Shown here: positions 48,356 to 58,057 of the stretch, one piece after another
Position numbering within the stretch: position 1 is the stretch's first letter
Layout: each line of letters opens with the position of its first letter
Source of the DNA: Bacillota bacterium
GTDB taxonomy: Bacteria > Bacillota > Clostridia > Christensenellales > Aristaeellaceae
Direction of reading: 5' to 3'
Assembly: GCA_023416655.1 (NCBI GenBank)
Contig: JAEZHK010000082.1
Coordinates: forward strand, 1-64,000
Length of the DNA stretch: 64,000 bases
Made by a program: the position numbers and the translations under genes
The notes under the pieces: model-generated
What the model saw: only the letters and a program-made list of their open reading frames with translations
What the model was told of the DNA's origin: nothing
Database searches by the model: none

Positions 48356-49527
48356 TTATTCGTATCGCAGCGCCTCGATGGGCAGAAGGTTTGAGGCCTT
48401 GTTGGCGGGGTACGAACCGAACAGTACGCCCACCAGGAACGAGAAGCCCAGCGCGCTGCCCGCCACGGAGAAGGACATGGTCATCGGCAGCGCCATGAGC
48501 TTGCCCACCACCTGCAAAACTCCGTACCCCAGTAAAAGCCCCAGCGCGCCGCCCACCAGCGAGATCGCGACCGCCTCCGTCATGAACTGCAGCATGATGT
48601 CCGACTTCTGCGCGCCGATGGCCTTGCGGATGCCGATCTCCCGGGTGCGCTCGGAGACGGAGACCAGCATGATGTTCATGATGCCGATGCCGCCGACGAG
48701 GAGCGAGATGCCCGCGATGCCCGCCAGCATCGTGGTCAGGATGCTCGTGACGTTCCCCATCACGTCCAGAAGCTGCGACTGGCTGAAGATCGAATACTCG
48801 TCCTCGCTTCGGGTCTTGCGGCCGGCGAATGCTTCCAGCGTCTCCATCGCGCTGTCGATGTCCGCCTGCTCGTCGGAAAGCGCGTTCGCGCTGAAGGAGG
48901 TGATCTGGGTATTCTCCATCAGCCGCTGCGCCACGGCGAAGGGGATCATCGCCACGTCGTCCTGCGACATGCCCATGGTCTCGCCGCGCTCCTTGAGCAC
49001 GCCCACGATCTGGAAGCTCCTGCCGCCGATCTGAAGCGTTTCGCCGACGACACTGCGCTGCCCGAAGAGCTCGTCCGCCACGTCCACGCCCACGACGCAG
49101 ACGAGGCTGCGCTTTTTGTCGTCGTTCTGGGCCAGAAAGCGCCCGCTCTCGATTTCGTAGCTCGCGATGTCCGCGTAGTGCTCCGTCACGCCGTAGACGG
49201 TGGTGTCGTGGGTGTTCGCGCCCGCCTTCAGGGAGAGCGGTTTATTGAGGACTGGCGACACGTACTTGACGCCGCCCGCGCCCTCCAGCGCCTCCAGCTC
49301 CTGAAGTTTCAGCGAAACCTTGTGATCCGACTGGATCGAGACCGTGATGCGGTTGGTGCCCAGGCTCGCGATCTGGCCCGTGACCGAGCCCATGGCGCTC
49401 TGGCCGATGGACACCAGCGTCGTCACCGACAGCACGCCGATAATTACGCCCAGCATGGTGAGGAACGAGCGCATCTTGTTGTCCTTGATGGCGGAGACCG
49501 CCATCCGGATGGCTTGAAGGAGTCCCG

Positions 49528-49531
<4 letters not shown>
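48356..49531 (-). CDS. MacB-like ABC transporter permease (FtsX-fold)
   Basis: 391 residues with the four-helix MacB topology: one N-terminal helix (SFLTMLGVIIGVLSVTTLVS), a large extracellular domain (about 45-270) and three C-terminal helices (ITSILTTMLAGIAGISLLVGG onward) with the coupling motif RTREIGIRKAIGA. The start overlaps the ATPase stop by 4 nt (ATGA). Works with the ATPase and the adaptor upstream as a tripartite efflux or mechanotransmission system. Confidence 0.94.
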
Positions 49532-50232
<701 letters not shown>

Positions 50233-50246
50233 GTTGACCTCCTGCT

Positions 50247-51818
50247 TCAGCCGCCGAAGGCGGCGGGGCGGCGCATCTGGAAGCCGCCCGTGCGCGCCGT
50301 CGTTGTGCCGTCGTCCTTTTCGCGGGTGACCAGCACGCTGTCGCCCTCCGAAAGGCCCGACACGATCTCCACGTAGTCGCCGTCCGACGCGCCTGTGACG
50401 ACCTGCGCGGTCCTGCCGTCCGCCAGCGTCACGTACTCCTGGCCGCCCGAGGTCGCGATGGCCTCCACCGGCACGCGCAGCACGCCCAGCTTTTCCTGGG
50501 TGATGACGTCCGCGCTGGCCGACATGCCGCTTTTGAGGCCCTCCGCGCCGTCGAGCCGGATGGTCACATCAAAGCTGGCCACGCCGCTTACCACGGTGCC
50601 GGTATCGCTGATCTTGGTGACGGCGCCGGTATAGGTCTCGCCCTCCCGCGCGTCCACGGTGACGGTGGCGCGCTGTCCGACCTCGACGTCCGCGATGTCC
50701 AACTCGTCCACGCTGGCCACCAGCTCAAAGCTGTCCACCGACTGAAGCCTGACCGCCGCGGTATTCTCCGCGATGGTCTCCCCCTCCTCGGCGTTGACCT
50801 CCGTGACGACGCCGGTGAGCGGCGCGCGCACGACCAGCCCTTCCTTTTCCTTCAGCGCGTTGTCCAGAGAAGTTCGCGCGTCCTCGTAGGTGAGAAGCGC
50901 CGTCTGAAGGTCCGAGGACGGGATCCGCCCGGTGATGTAGAAGAGCTTTGCGCCGCTCGTCACCGAATCGTTCTCGTCGTAGTAGACCCTGTCGATGGTG
51001 CCGCCGATGCCGGTGATGGGCACGGGCATGTTGATCTCCGTCACGCCGCCGCCGAGCTGAATGCCCTGCAGCGTGGTCACGAGCACCTCCTCGCCCACGT
51101 CGTATTCGTCGTCCGGGAAGGAGACGGTCATCTGGTCGTTGGTGAGCTCGTCCACCGTGCCGGTGATCTCCTCGCTGTCCTGCCAGACGCTGACCTTGTC
51201 GCCCACCTTGAGGTTTCTCCCCTCCGCGCCGGGCACGAACTCCACCCGCAGCCGGTCGTCCCGGGAGAGGATGGCCAGATGCCCCTTCGTGCGCATGAGG
51301 GTGGCGATGTCGTCGTCCTCCTCCGCGACGATCACCTTCAGCGTGCCCGCGGCGGGCGCGTAGATGTAATAGTCTTTGCCGCTGTCCCGGATGTCGGAGA
51401 GCGCCACCTGCGCCTTGAAGAGGTCCGCCTGCAGCGACGTGATCTCCGACTCCAGGTCGTCGCTAAACATGACCATCAATACGTCGCCCTCGCCCACCCG
51501 GTCGCCGACCTCCACGTTCAGCGCTTCAACCTTGCCGCCCGTCTGCGTGTAGACCGACTTCTTGGTCGTCGCCTGCAGGCTGCCGTCGCCGGACGCCGTC
51601 TCCGTAATGTCCCCACGGGTCACAGTTGCATAGCTGCCCGCGGTCATGCGGGAACCGGCCTGCCCCGCCGCCTGCTGGGCCGCGCTGCGCGTGCCCGCGC
51701 CGCTCAGGTCCGCCCGGTCTTTCAGGAAGTTTGGCAGGACGAGCGCAACGCCGATCGCGAGGATCGCGACCAGCACCGCCCACTTGACCCAGCCGTTTTT
51801 CTTTCTGCGCGCCATCAT
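50247..51818 (-). CDS. MacA-like adaptor with two barrel-sandwich segments
   Basis: 523 residues from the ATG at 51,818 (GGAGGAAA upstream); longer frames lack a ribosome site. One N-terminal helix (WVKWAVLVAILAIGVALVL) anchors it. First lipoyl-like half GGKVEALNVEVGDRVGEGDVL and second YAPAAGTLKVIVAEEDDDI; then another pair (INMPVPITGIGGTIDRVYYD; VRAPLTGVVTEVNAEEG), a beta barrel and a membrane-proximal domain (VPVEAIATSGGQEYVTLADG). The doubled layout matches the adaptor at 22.9-24.3 kb. Partner of the MacB-like genes downstream. Confidence 0.88.
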   Translation of the reverse strand: MMARRKKNGWVKWAVLVAILAIGVALVLPNFLKDRADLSGAGTRSAAQQAAGQAGSRMTAGSYATVTRGDITETASGDGSLQATTKKSVYTQTGGKVEALNVEVGDRVGEGDVLMVMFSDDLESEITSLQADLFKAQVALSDIRDSGKDYYIYAPAAGTLKVIVAEEDDDIATLMRTKGHLAILSRDDRLRVEFVPGAEGRNLKVGDKVSVWQDSEEITGTVDELTNDQMTVSFPDDEYDVGEEVLVTTLQGIQLGGGVTEINMPVPITGIGGTIDRVYYDENDSVTSGAKLFYITGRIPSSDLQTALLTYEDARTSLDNALKEKEGLVVRAPLTGVVTEVNAEEGETIAENTAAVRLQSVDSFELVASVDELDIADVEVGQRATVTVDAREGETYTGAVTKISDTGTVVSGVASFDVTIRLDGAEGLKSGMSASADVITQEKLGVLRVPVEAIATSGGQEYVTLADGRTAQVVTGASDGDYVEIVSGLSEGDSVLVTREKDDGTTTARTGGFQMRRPAAFGG

Positions 51819-52201
51819 GGTTGTTTCCTCCGTTTGCAGCCCGTTTACGGGCGTGATTTCCATTTCGCTGTGCTCTGTGTTTCGACGGCGGCGACCCGCA
51901 CGGGGATCCCCTGCCGGGCCCAAGTCAATGCGCATATCCTAACACCCGAACATCAACCCAGCTTCAAGGATGCGCAGCCGTGTGTAAAGAATACAAACCA
52001 CACGCGGCGGACTGCGTCACTAAAAAGGGGAGCGCCTGAAAGCCGGAAGGCTCATGACAGGATTCAACATATGCCGTCGGAATCCCTTCAAACCCATATT
52101 CCCGTGGGCAAAGACATGCCGATCATTGATCGTCATCGGAATTCTCCCTGTAAATTCAGCTTGTGGATTTCACTCAGGGTCAACCTTGCGTTAGGAAGAA
52201 C
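51819..52201. other. Divergent intergenic region of the MacA-like and DUF3048 genes
   Basis: No gene seen. A dyad with CCGTGTGT and ACACGCGG arms lies near 51,978-52,010. I could not find a convincing minus-strand promoter for the adaptor gene. Confidence 0.4.
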
Positions 52202-52230
52202 TTGACAAGCAGGATTCGATGAGGTAGAAT
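52202..52230 (+). promoter_or_regulatory. Promoter of the DUF3048 gene
   Basis: TTGACA (52202-52207), 17-nt spacer, TAGAAT (52225-52230); AGGAGG follows at about 52,248. Confidence 0.75.
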
Positions 52231-52262
52231 ATTACATATATATGACAGGAGGTAACGCAAAT

Positions 52263-53243
52263 ATGTATAGAAGTTTCAAATGCGCGCTGATCGCCTTGAT
52301 GGTTCTCTCCATGCTGACGGTCACCGCGCTGTCCGAGCAGCAGGCGGAGGACGGGGTGAAGCTGTCCCTCACGACGGGCCTGCCCACCGAAAAAGCCTAT
52401 AAGCCGATCCAGATCTCGCTGGACAACGAACCGGGCGCGCGGCCCCAGAAGGGCATGTCGCACGCCGACGTGGTGTACGAGTTTGAATGCTACACCGGCG
52501 GCCCCACTCGCTACCTCGCCGTCTTCAACGACGATGTGCCCGAGACCGCGGAGGGCTGCCGCTCCACCCGCGTGCCCGCGCTTGAGATGTACTGGAACTT
52601 CGGCGGCGCGCTGGCGCACTACGGCGGATGGGCCGCCGGCAAAGCGGACGTGAACGCCTACATCGAAAAGCTCGGGGTGGATTCGCAGTTTGACGGCATG
52701 AACGGCAGCAAGCACTACTACCGCGACAAGAAGCGCAAGATGCCCCACAACGCGGTGGCGGAGCTTCAGGACATGCTGGCGGATACGCCCGAGGTTGCGG
52801 AGCGCCAGATGCTTCATTTCAGCGCCGACAGCCCCACCGTCAAAGGCGAGGACGTTAAGGCGTTCAAGCTCACCTTCCGCAAATCCTATGTCCCCTCCTT
52901 CAAGTTCAGCGCCGACGACAATGTCTACTACTATTATTTCAACGGCAAGCAGGCGAAGGACGGCGCGGACGGCACGAAGCTTGCGTTCGCCAACGTGATG
53001 GTGATCAAGTTCGACTACTCGTTCGCGGAAGGCCGTTCAAACACGCCGATGATCGACACCACCGGCACGCACACCGTGGAATACTACATCGGCGGCAAGC
53101 ACTTCACCGGCACCTGCGAGCGGGAGAGCATCTTCGAAACCACCACCTTCCTCGACGACGAGGGCAACGAAGTTCAGTTCCTGCCCGGCAAGACGTACAT
53201 CGCGCTGCCGGACACCGCGCGGAAGATCGAGCACACCGCCTGA
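52263..53243 (+). CDS. DUF3048 domain protein (YerB-like), secreted
   Basis: 326 residues. An N-terminal signal peptide (MYRSFKCALIALMVLSMLTVTALS) has no lipobox cysteine at the expected position. The DUF3048 domain contains the typical phrases IQISLDNEPGARPQKGMSHADVVYE, RYLAVFND, EGCRSTRVPALE and the C-terminal TFLDDEGNEVQFLPGKTYIAL. YerB-like proteins are envelope lipoproteins with unknown biochemical role. It is monocistronic with its own consensus promoter. The ATG at 52,263 is preferred over 52,242 because AGGAGG sits between them. Confidence 0.9.
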   Translation: MYRSFKCALIALMVLSMLTVTALSEQQAEDGVKLSLTTGLPTEKAYKPIQISLDNEPGARPQKGMSHADVVYEFECYTGGPTRYLAVFNDDVPETAEGCRSTRVPALEMYWNFGGALAHYGGWAAGKADVNAYIEKLGVDSQFDGMNGSKHYYRDKKRKMPHNAVAELQDMLADTPEVAERQMLHFSADSPTVKGEDVKAFKLTFRKSYVPSFKFSADDNVYYYYFNGKQAKDGADGTKLAFANVMVIKFDYSFAEGRSNTPMIDTTGTHTVEYYIGGKHFTGTCERESIFETTTFLDDEGNEVQFLPGKTYIALPDTARKIEHTA

Positions 53244-53274
53244 CCGATTCGTGACCTTATCACAAATTTAACTT

Positions 53275-53387
53275 GCGTGGTCTCCCCCTGACTGTGCGAA
53301 ATCCCTGCCACAGCTTGGGATTTGGGCTTGTGTCCATGCGGACGCCCTGTCCCATGGCAGAACCCGCGCAGGATGGGGAGATCACGT
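53275..53387 (+). ncRNA. Candidate structured RNA closed by a 13-bp stem
   Basis: Positions 53275-53287 pair without a gap with 53375-53387 (13 pairs, two of them G-T), closing a domain of about 87 nt. Inside, AAATCCC/GGGATTT (53299-53323) has a CACAG in its loop that can pair with CTGTG at 53,292-53,296, a possible pseudoknot. GGGC..GTCC/GGAC.GCCC (53324-53347) forms a second hairpin. It lies between DUF3048 and the capsule promoter, outside any credible frame. I do not recognise the family, and no clear promoter is visible. Confidence 0.4.
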
Positions 53388-53506
53388 TTGGTTACAGCCC
53401 ATTGGCTGGGAATATCTGTGATTTATCGGGCCGTGGATGAACCGCCGGAAGCGCATCCAGCGTGGTTTGCCGCCGGTTTATTGAGGCGCGACGGCCCCGC
53501 CGTGGA

Positions 53507-53535
53507 TTGACACGCACCTTACCGGGTGATAAAAT
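53507..53535 (+). promoter_or_regulatory. Promoter of the polysaccharide operon
   Basis: TTGACA (53507-53512), 17-nt spacer, TAAAAT (53530-53535). It is 244 nt before the first start codon, so the mRNA has a long leader. Confidence 0.8.
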
Positions 53536-53778
53536 CTAATTTGCATTCTCATTGTATAAAAGCGTGACAAACAGACCAGGAAATGGAATTTAATGATTCC
53601 GACGGTATCGCCTGGCGCTCCCGCGCGGCACATAGGCCTCAGAACGCGGCAGGCCTCTCCGGAGGCGCGGGGCGCGAAAGCGCGGGGCTTCATCACACGC
53701 AAAAAATGTAACCGCCCGGTGTAATCAGGCGGGATTCTAACGCACCGCACCCACGCGGCGCGTCAAAGGACGGAGCGC
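53536..53778 (+). promoter_or_regulatory. Long leader of the polysaccharide operon
   Basis: About 240 nt with several GC-rich potential stems (AGGCCT repeats near 53,630-53,655; CCGCC/GGCGG near 53,710-53,735). The length resembles polysaccharide operon leaders that recruit antitermination factors, but I see no ops-like sequence, so function is open. Confidence 0.4.
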
Positions 53779-54993
53779 ATGGTAAACGTATACATAGCCG
53801 GCTGTCGGGGTGTGCCGATGGGATACGGCGGCTATGAATCCTTCGTGGACAAACTCGTCACCTATCAGCAGGACAGCGGCATCCAGTACCACATCGCCTC
53901 GCTCGACGACCCCAGGTACGAGAAGTGCCGGTACAGGAGCGCTGTCTGCATCCCGCACAGCGTACCCAAACTCGGGCCGCTGACCATGGTGGTGTTCGAC
54001 CTCATGGCGCTCAGGACTTTCGTGCGCCGCATCCGGGCAGAAAAGCCGGAAAACCCCGTCGTATACGTCCTGACCTGCCGCATCGGGCCATTCTTCGGCC
54101 ATTACGTCCGGCAGCTGCACAGGCTCGGGGCGGTCGTGTGCCTGAACCCCGACGGGCACGAATGGAAGCGCAGGAAGTGGAACGCGCTGGTTCGCGCCTA
54201 TTGGAAGCTGAGCGAGCGCCTGATGGTCACCAAGGCCGATCTGAACATCTGCGACTCCCGCGAGATCGAGCGGTACATCCGCGAGGAATATAAGAGCCGC
54301 GCGCCCCGGACCACGTTCATCGCCTACGGCGCGGACGTGAGCCGGTCTGAAGGCGCGCAGGAGGCGTACCACGCCTGGTGCGCTTCAAAGGGCATCGCGC
54401 CGGACGACTACTACCTGGTGGTCGGCCGCTTCGTGCCAGAGAACAACTATGAAACCGCCATCCGTGAATTCATGGCCTCCGGCACCGCCCGGCAGCTGGT
54501 GCTCTTGACCAACTCGGAGGAGAACAAATTCATGCGCCGGCTGCGCAAGACCACCGGCTTTGACAAAGACCCGCGCATCGTCTTCGCGGGGACGGTCTAC
54601 GAGGCGCAATTGGTCAAGCGCATCCGCGAAGGCGCCATCGCCTACATCCACGGCCATGAGGTGGGCGGCACCAACCCAAGCCTTCTGGAGGCGCTGGCTT
54701 CCACGCCGGTGAACCTGCTCATCGACGTGCCCTTCAACCGAGAGGTCGGGCAGGACGCCGCGCTGTATTTCTCCAAAACCCCTGGCAGCCTCGGCGGCCT
54801 GATCCAAAAAACGGACGCCATGGCGGCGGAGCAGCGCGAGGAATTGGCGGCGCGCGCCACGAGCCGTATCATCACCGCCTATGCAAGCCGAGACATCAGC
54901 GTCCGGTACGAGGCGCTTTTCAACCGGATCGCGAGTGAGGAGGATGGCTTTGCGAGCGTTGGCACGGAAGGCAATATCCCGATGGAAGGGTAA
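53779..54993 (+). CDS. Glycosyltransferase with DUF1972 domain (rhamnosyltransferase-like)
   Basis: 404-residue GT-B enzyme. The N-terminal DUF1972 pattern (GCRGVPMGYGGYESFVDKL) and a C-terminal GT1/GT4 domain (YLVVGRFVPENN; EVGGTNPSLLEALA) match Cps2T-type rhamnosyltransferases, which add rhamnose from dTDP-rhamnose early in capsule repeat assembly. That sugar donor is made by genes at the end of this operon. First gene of the operon; GGACGGAG upstream. Cytoplasmic face of the membrane expected. Confidence 0.88.
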   Translation: MVNVYIAGCRGVPMGYGGYESFVDKLVTYQQDSGIQYHIASLDDPRYEKCRYRSAVCIPHSVPKLGPLTMVVFDLMALRTFVRRIRAEKPENPVVYVLTCRIGPFFGHYVRQLHRLGAVVCLNPDGHEWKRRKWNALVRAYWKLSERLMVTKADLNICDSREIERYIREEYKSRAPRTTFIAYGADVSRSEGAQEAYHAWCASKGIAPDDYYLVVGRFVPENNYETAIREFMASGTARQLVLLTNSEENKFMRRLRKTTGFDKDPRIVFAGTVYEAQLVKRIREGAIAYIHGHEVGGTNPSLLEALASTPVNLLIDVPFNREVGQDAALYFSKTPGSLGGLIQKTDAMAAEQREELAARATSRIITAYASRDISVRYEALFNRIASEEDGFASVGTEGNIPMEG

Positions 54994-55076
54994 ATCGCCT
55001 TCCTGTTTCCACAAGATGTCACGGTGTATGCTGTGATGCCCGAAAAATTAACCGCTGGAAGCAACCGGAGTGAAGA

Positions 55077-56276
55077 ATGAAGACGCTGTTGTTCATCCCA
55101 TACCAGGACATCTACGATTTCAGCGAGGTGAATATCCTGACAAGGGAATTCGCCGTTTTGCATCTGATCTTATCGCGCCATCCGGAATTCCGGCTGATTT
55201 CCATTGGCAAGCCGCGCACCTGGCTTGACATGAAGCCCTATGACGAAAGCGCCAACCCGTTTCCGGTCGGGAGCGTCGAGGCCGAGGTCCGGGATCGGAT
55301 CAACCGGGGCGAAAAGATGCGCACGCTGGTTCCAATTTCCCTGAAGCTATACCAGAAGCGAGGCTGGTGGGTGGATGGATACGCGGCCATGAAAAAAGCG
55401 CTGCAAGGCAGGGAGATCGACTGGAAAAACACGGTCGTCTATACAAATTCGCCATTTTCGTGGAAGCTGGGCGAATGGTGCAAGCAAATGGGCGCTGCCG
55501 TCCTGTTTGACATGATGGACGACTTTACCATCCATCCCTGCATGAATCAGGTGGAGAAGAAGCGGGCGCACGAAGGGTACGCCCAGTATATGCGGTGCGC
55601 CGACTATGTCTGCGCCAACTCGGAGCATAACGTGCGGTTTTTGCGCGCCAGCTTCGCGCGCGAGGCGGACCTGATTAAAAACGGCGTGTTTGCGCCGGAT
55701 GCACCAGAGGACGGTGAGGCGGCGCGGAAGATCCTTCAGGCAAAAGGGAAGTATGACCGCTGCGCGGGCTACATCGGAAAACTGGGCCTTCGCATCGACG
55801 GGAAACTGCTGGACCAGGTGACGGCCGCCTGTCCGAATGTGTTGTTCGCCGTCGCCGGCCCGCACCTGAGCGGACAGAAAAACGAAGACTTGGAGAAGCT
55901 TCTCCACGCCAGGGAAAACATCCTCTACCTGGGGCCGGTTCCGTCCACGCAGGTGTACGGCATCATGAACGCCTGCGACATCATGCTGATCCCCCATTCC
56001 GTGGACAAGTTCGAAAATGGGGGCGACCCGCTCAAGCTTTACCAGTACCTGAACGCTCGCAAGCCGGTCATCACGACGCCCATCGCCGGGGTGGAGGAGT
56101 TCAAGGACTGGATCACCATTACGGATGACCCCGGACGTTGGGCTCAATTGATTAACGACTCTGCCTTCGCTCATAGCGTCCCGCGGGAGGCGCCGCGCTC
56201 CATTTTCTGGGAACAGAGGGCGGAGCCGATGCTTTCCTATCTGGATCAATGGCTGCTCGGAGGCGCGCCGCGATGA
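55077..56276 (+). CDS. Glycosyltransferase, TuaH-like GT4
   Basis: 399 residues. N-terminal acceptor domain begins KTLLFIPYQDIYDF; the middle has VLFDMMDDFTIHP and ANSEHNVRFL; the C-terminal donor domain has GYIGKLGLRIDGKLL, LGPVPSTQVYGIMNACDIMLIP and GGDPLKLYQYLNARKPVI. These phrases fit TuaH/GT4 enzymes of teichuronic acid and capsule loci. GGAGTGAAG precedes the ATG. Stop overlaps the next start (ATGA). Base use is slightly more AT-rich than the flanking genes. Confidence 0.85.
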   Translation: MKTLLFIPYQDIYDFSEVNILTREFAVLHLILSRHPEFRLISIGKPRTWLDMKPYDESANPFPVGSVEAEVRDRINRGEKMRTLVPISLKLYQKRGWWVDGYAAMKKALQGREIDWKNTVVYTNSPFSWKLGEWCKQMGAAVLFDMMDDFTIHPCMNQVEKKRAHEGYAQYMRCADYVCANSEHNVRFLRASFAREADLIKNGVFAPDAPEDGEAARKILQAKGKYDRCAGYIGKLGLRIDGKLLDQVTAACPNVLFAVAGPHLSGQKNEDLEKLLHARENILYLGPVPSTQVYGIMNACDIMLIPHSVDKFENGGDPLKLYQYLNARKPVITTPIAGVEEFKDWITITDDPGRWAQLINDSAFAHSVPREAPRSIFWEQRAEPMLSYLDQWLLGGAPR

Positions 56277-57175
56277 TCGGAATCGTCATACTGACCTACC
56301 AGACCTGGGAGGCGACGCTTGAGTGTGTCGAATCCATCCAAAAAACCTGCAAGCTGCCCTACCGCATCTACGCCGTCGACAACGCCTCGCCCAACGGCGC
56401 CTATGATCGCCTCATGGAGGCGCTGGGCGGGGACGAGGACGTCCGGGTGATCGCGTCCGGCCGGAACGGGGGCTACGGCTTCGGGCTGAACTGCGGCGCG
56501 CGCGCGGCAATCGCAGATGGGTGCGACGCTGTGGTACTCTCCAACAACGACATCCTCTATCTGGACGACGCGATTGAGAAGATGTACTCGGCGCTTCTTT
56601 CGAGCCCCGACATCGCGCTGGCCTGCGCGCAGCAGGTGACGCCTGACGGGGAAAAGTTCCCCTCCGCTCAGCTTCACCGGTTTTCCAGCGCGCGGGTGAT
56701 GCTCTGGTATCTTCCTTACTGCGTCTGGGTTCGGGAAAAGCGGGAAGAACGAAGCCTTCTGAACGCCTCCGCCGGAGTGCGGGTGGAGAAACCGCTGGGC
56801 GGATGTTACATGATGCGCGCGGATGTCTTGCAGGAGATCGGGTACTACGACGAGAACATCTTTCTGTATGCCGAGGAGGACGTGATCGCGGAAAAGCTGG
56901 CGAAGCGCGGTGTCACCGGCGTTTTGTGCCCCGAGGCCAGGGTCATCCACCACCACGGGCTGACGACCGGCAGCAGCATGGCGAACCGCCACGTGCTGTC
57001 CGCCCCGAGCATCCAGTATTTCGGGCGGACGTACCTGGGCTGGAACCGCTGGCAGGTCGCGGCGCACAGATTGGTTTTCTTCGCGCACATGACCGCCAAG
57101 GCTTTGATCAAACCGGAATACAGGAAAAGCTACGGGAACCTTCTGCGCTCCGTGAGGAAATTGGAGGATAAATGA
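56273..57175 (+). CDS. Family 2 glycosyltransferase
   Basis: 300-residue GT-A enzyme from the ATG at 56,273. Donor-site motifs: VILTYQTWEATLECVESI, AVDNASPNG, VLSNNDILYLDDAIE (DxD-equivalent NND) and FLYAEEDVIAEKLAKRG. This is the WbbL/rhamnosyl-like GT2 layout. It overlaps both neighbours by 4 nt (ATGA), so three glycosyltransferases are translated in coupled fashion. Confidence 0.9.
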   Translation: MIGIVILTYQTWEATLECVESIQKTCKLPYRIYAVDNASPNGAYDRLMEALGGDEDVRVIASGRNGGYGFGLNCGARAAIADGCDAVVLSNNDILYLDDAIEKMYSALLSSPDIALACAQQVTPDGEKFPSAQLHRFSSARVMLWYLPYCVWVREKREERSLLNASAGVRVEKPLGGCYMMRADVLQEIGYYDENIFLYAEEDVIAEKLAKRGVTGVLCPEARVIHHHGLTTGSSMANRHVLSAPSIQYFGRTYLGWNRWQVAAHRLVFFAHMTAKALIKPEYRKSYGNLLRSVRKLEDK

Positions 57176-58047
57176 TCAGCGTCATCATTCCGTCGTACAA
57201 CCGTGCATCGACCCTGCCCATGGCAATCGAAAGCGTATTGGGGCAGACGTACCGAGACATTGAGCTGATCCTCGTTGACGACGGGTCCACCGACGGCACC
57301 GAAGACCTGATTCGTTCTATGGAGGACAGCCGCCTTCGCTACATCAAGCTGGAAAAAAACAGCGGCGCCTGTCGGGCGCGAAACATCGGCATCGACGCGG
57401 CGAGGGGAGAATACATCGCCTTTCAGGACAGCGACGACCGCTGGCACACCGATAAATTGCTACGGCAGCTTCGCTTCCTTCAGGAAACCGGCGCAGATAT
57501 GGTATACTGCGCCATGAACCGCGTCAGCGCGAATGGCCAGACCACTCAAAAGGTCCCCTGGGAAAAGATTGTAAACGAAGTATCAAAACCAGACCGATAT
57601 AGAAAGCTCCTGGAAAAAAACACCATGGCGATGGTTGGGGTCCTGTGCAAGGCGGAATGCGCCCGTGAGGTGCGGTTCGACAATGCCCTGCCCCGCTGGC
57701 AGGACTGGGACTGGGCGCTCAGGGTTTTTCAACTGTACGAGGTATATTATCAAGACGAGGTGCTTGTGGATTCGTTTATTCAATCAGACAGCATCTCCTT
57801 ATGCTATGAAAAACACCCGATCGCATTTGACCTGATCTATCAAAAGCACAAGGCGGCGATTGAGAATGATCCTCATTTGAAATCACTGTGGGATTGCAGC
57901 AGGGCCAATATCCATTTTAAAGCGGGAATCCCGGATGCCAAGAGCTGTTTTATTGCCTACAAAGCCTCCGGTGACGTCAAACTACTCATAAAAGCGTTTC
58001 TTTGCGTCACCAGGCTCCAAAGCTTTTATTTGAAAAATGAAAAGTGA
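57172..58047 (+). CDS. Family 2 glycosyltransferase
   Basis: 291-residue GT-A enzyme: SVIIPSYNRASTLPMAIESV, LVDDGSTDGT, ARNIGIDAARGEYIAFQDSDD (DSDD metal-binding site) and RWQDWDWALRV as acceptor-side segment. It becomes visibly AT-richer in its second half than the surrounding genes, which may indicate recent acquisition, common in capsule loci. The start overlaps the preceding stop. The flippase gene begins 10 nt after its stop. Confidence 0.92.
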   Translation: MISVIIPSYNRASTLPMAIESVLGQTYRDIELILVDDGSTDGTEDLIRSMEDSRLRYIKLEKNSGACRARNIGIDAARGEYIAFQDSDDRWHTDKLLRQLRFLQETGADMVYCAMNRVSANGQTTQKVPWEKIVNEVSKPDRYRKLLEKNTMAMVGVLCKAECAREVRFDNALPRWQDWDWALRVFQLYEVYYQDEVLVDSFIQSDSISLCYEKHPIAFDLIYQKHKAAIENDPHLKSLWDCSRANIHFKAGIPDAKSCFIAYKASGDVKLLIKAFLCVTRLQSFYLKNEK

Positions 58048-58057
58048 AAGGGATACA

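Noticed and set aside
53322..53510. A 62-codon open frame between DUF3048 and the capsule operon
   Set aside because: Begins within the structured region, no ribosome site, no similarity I recognise.
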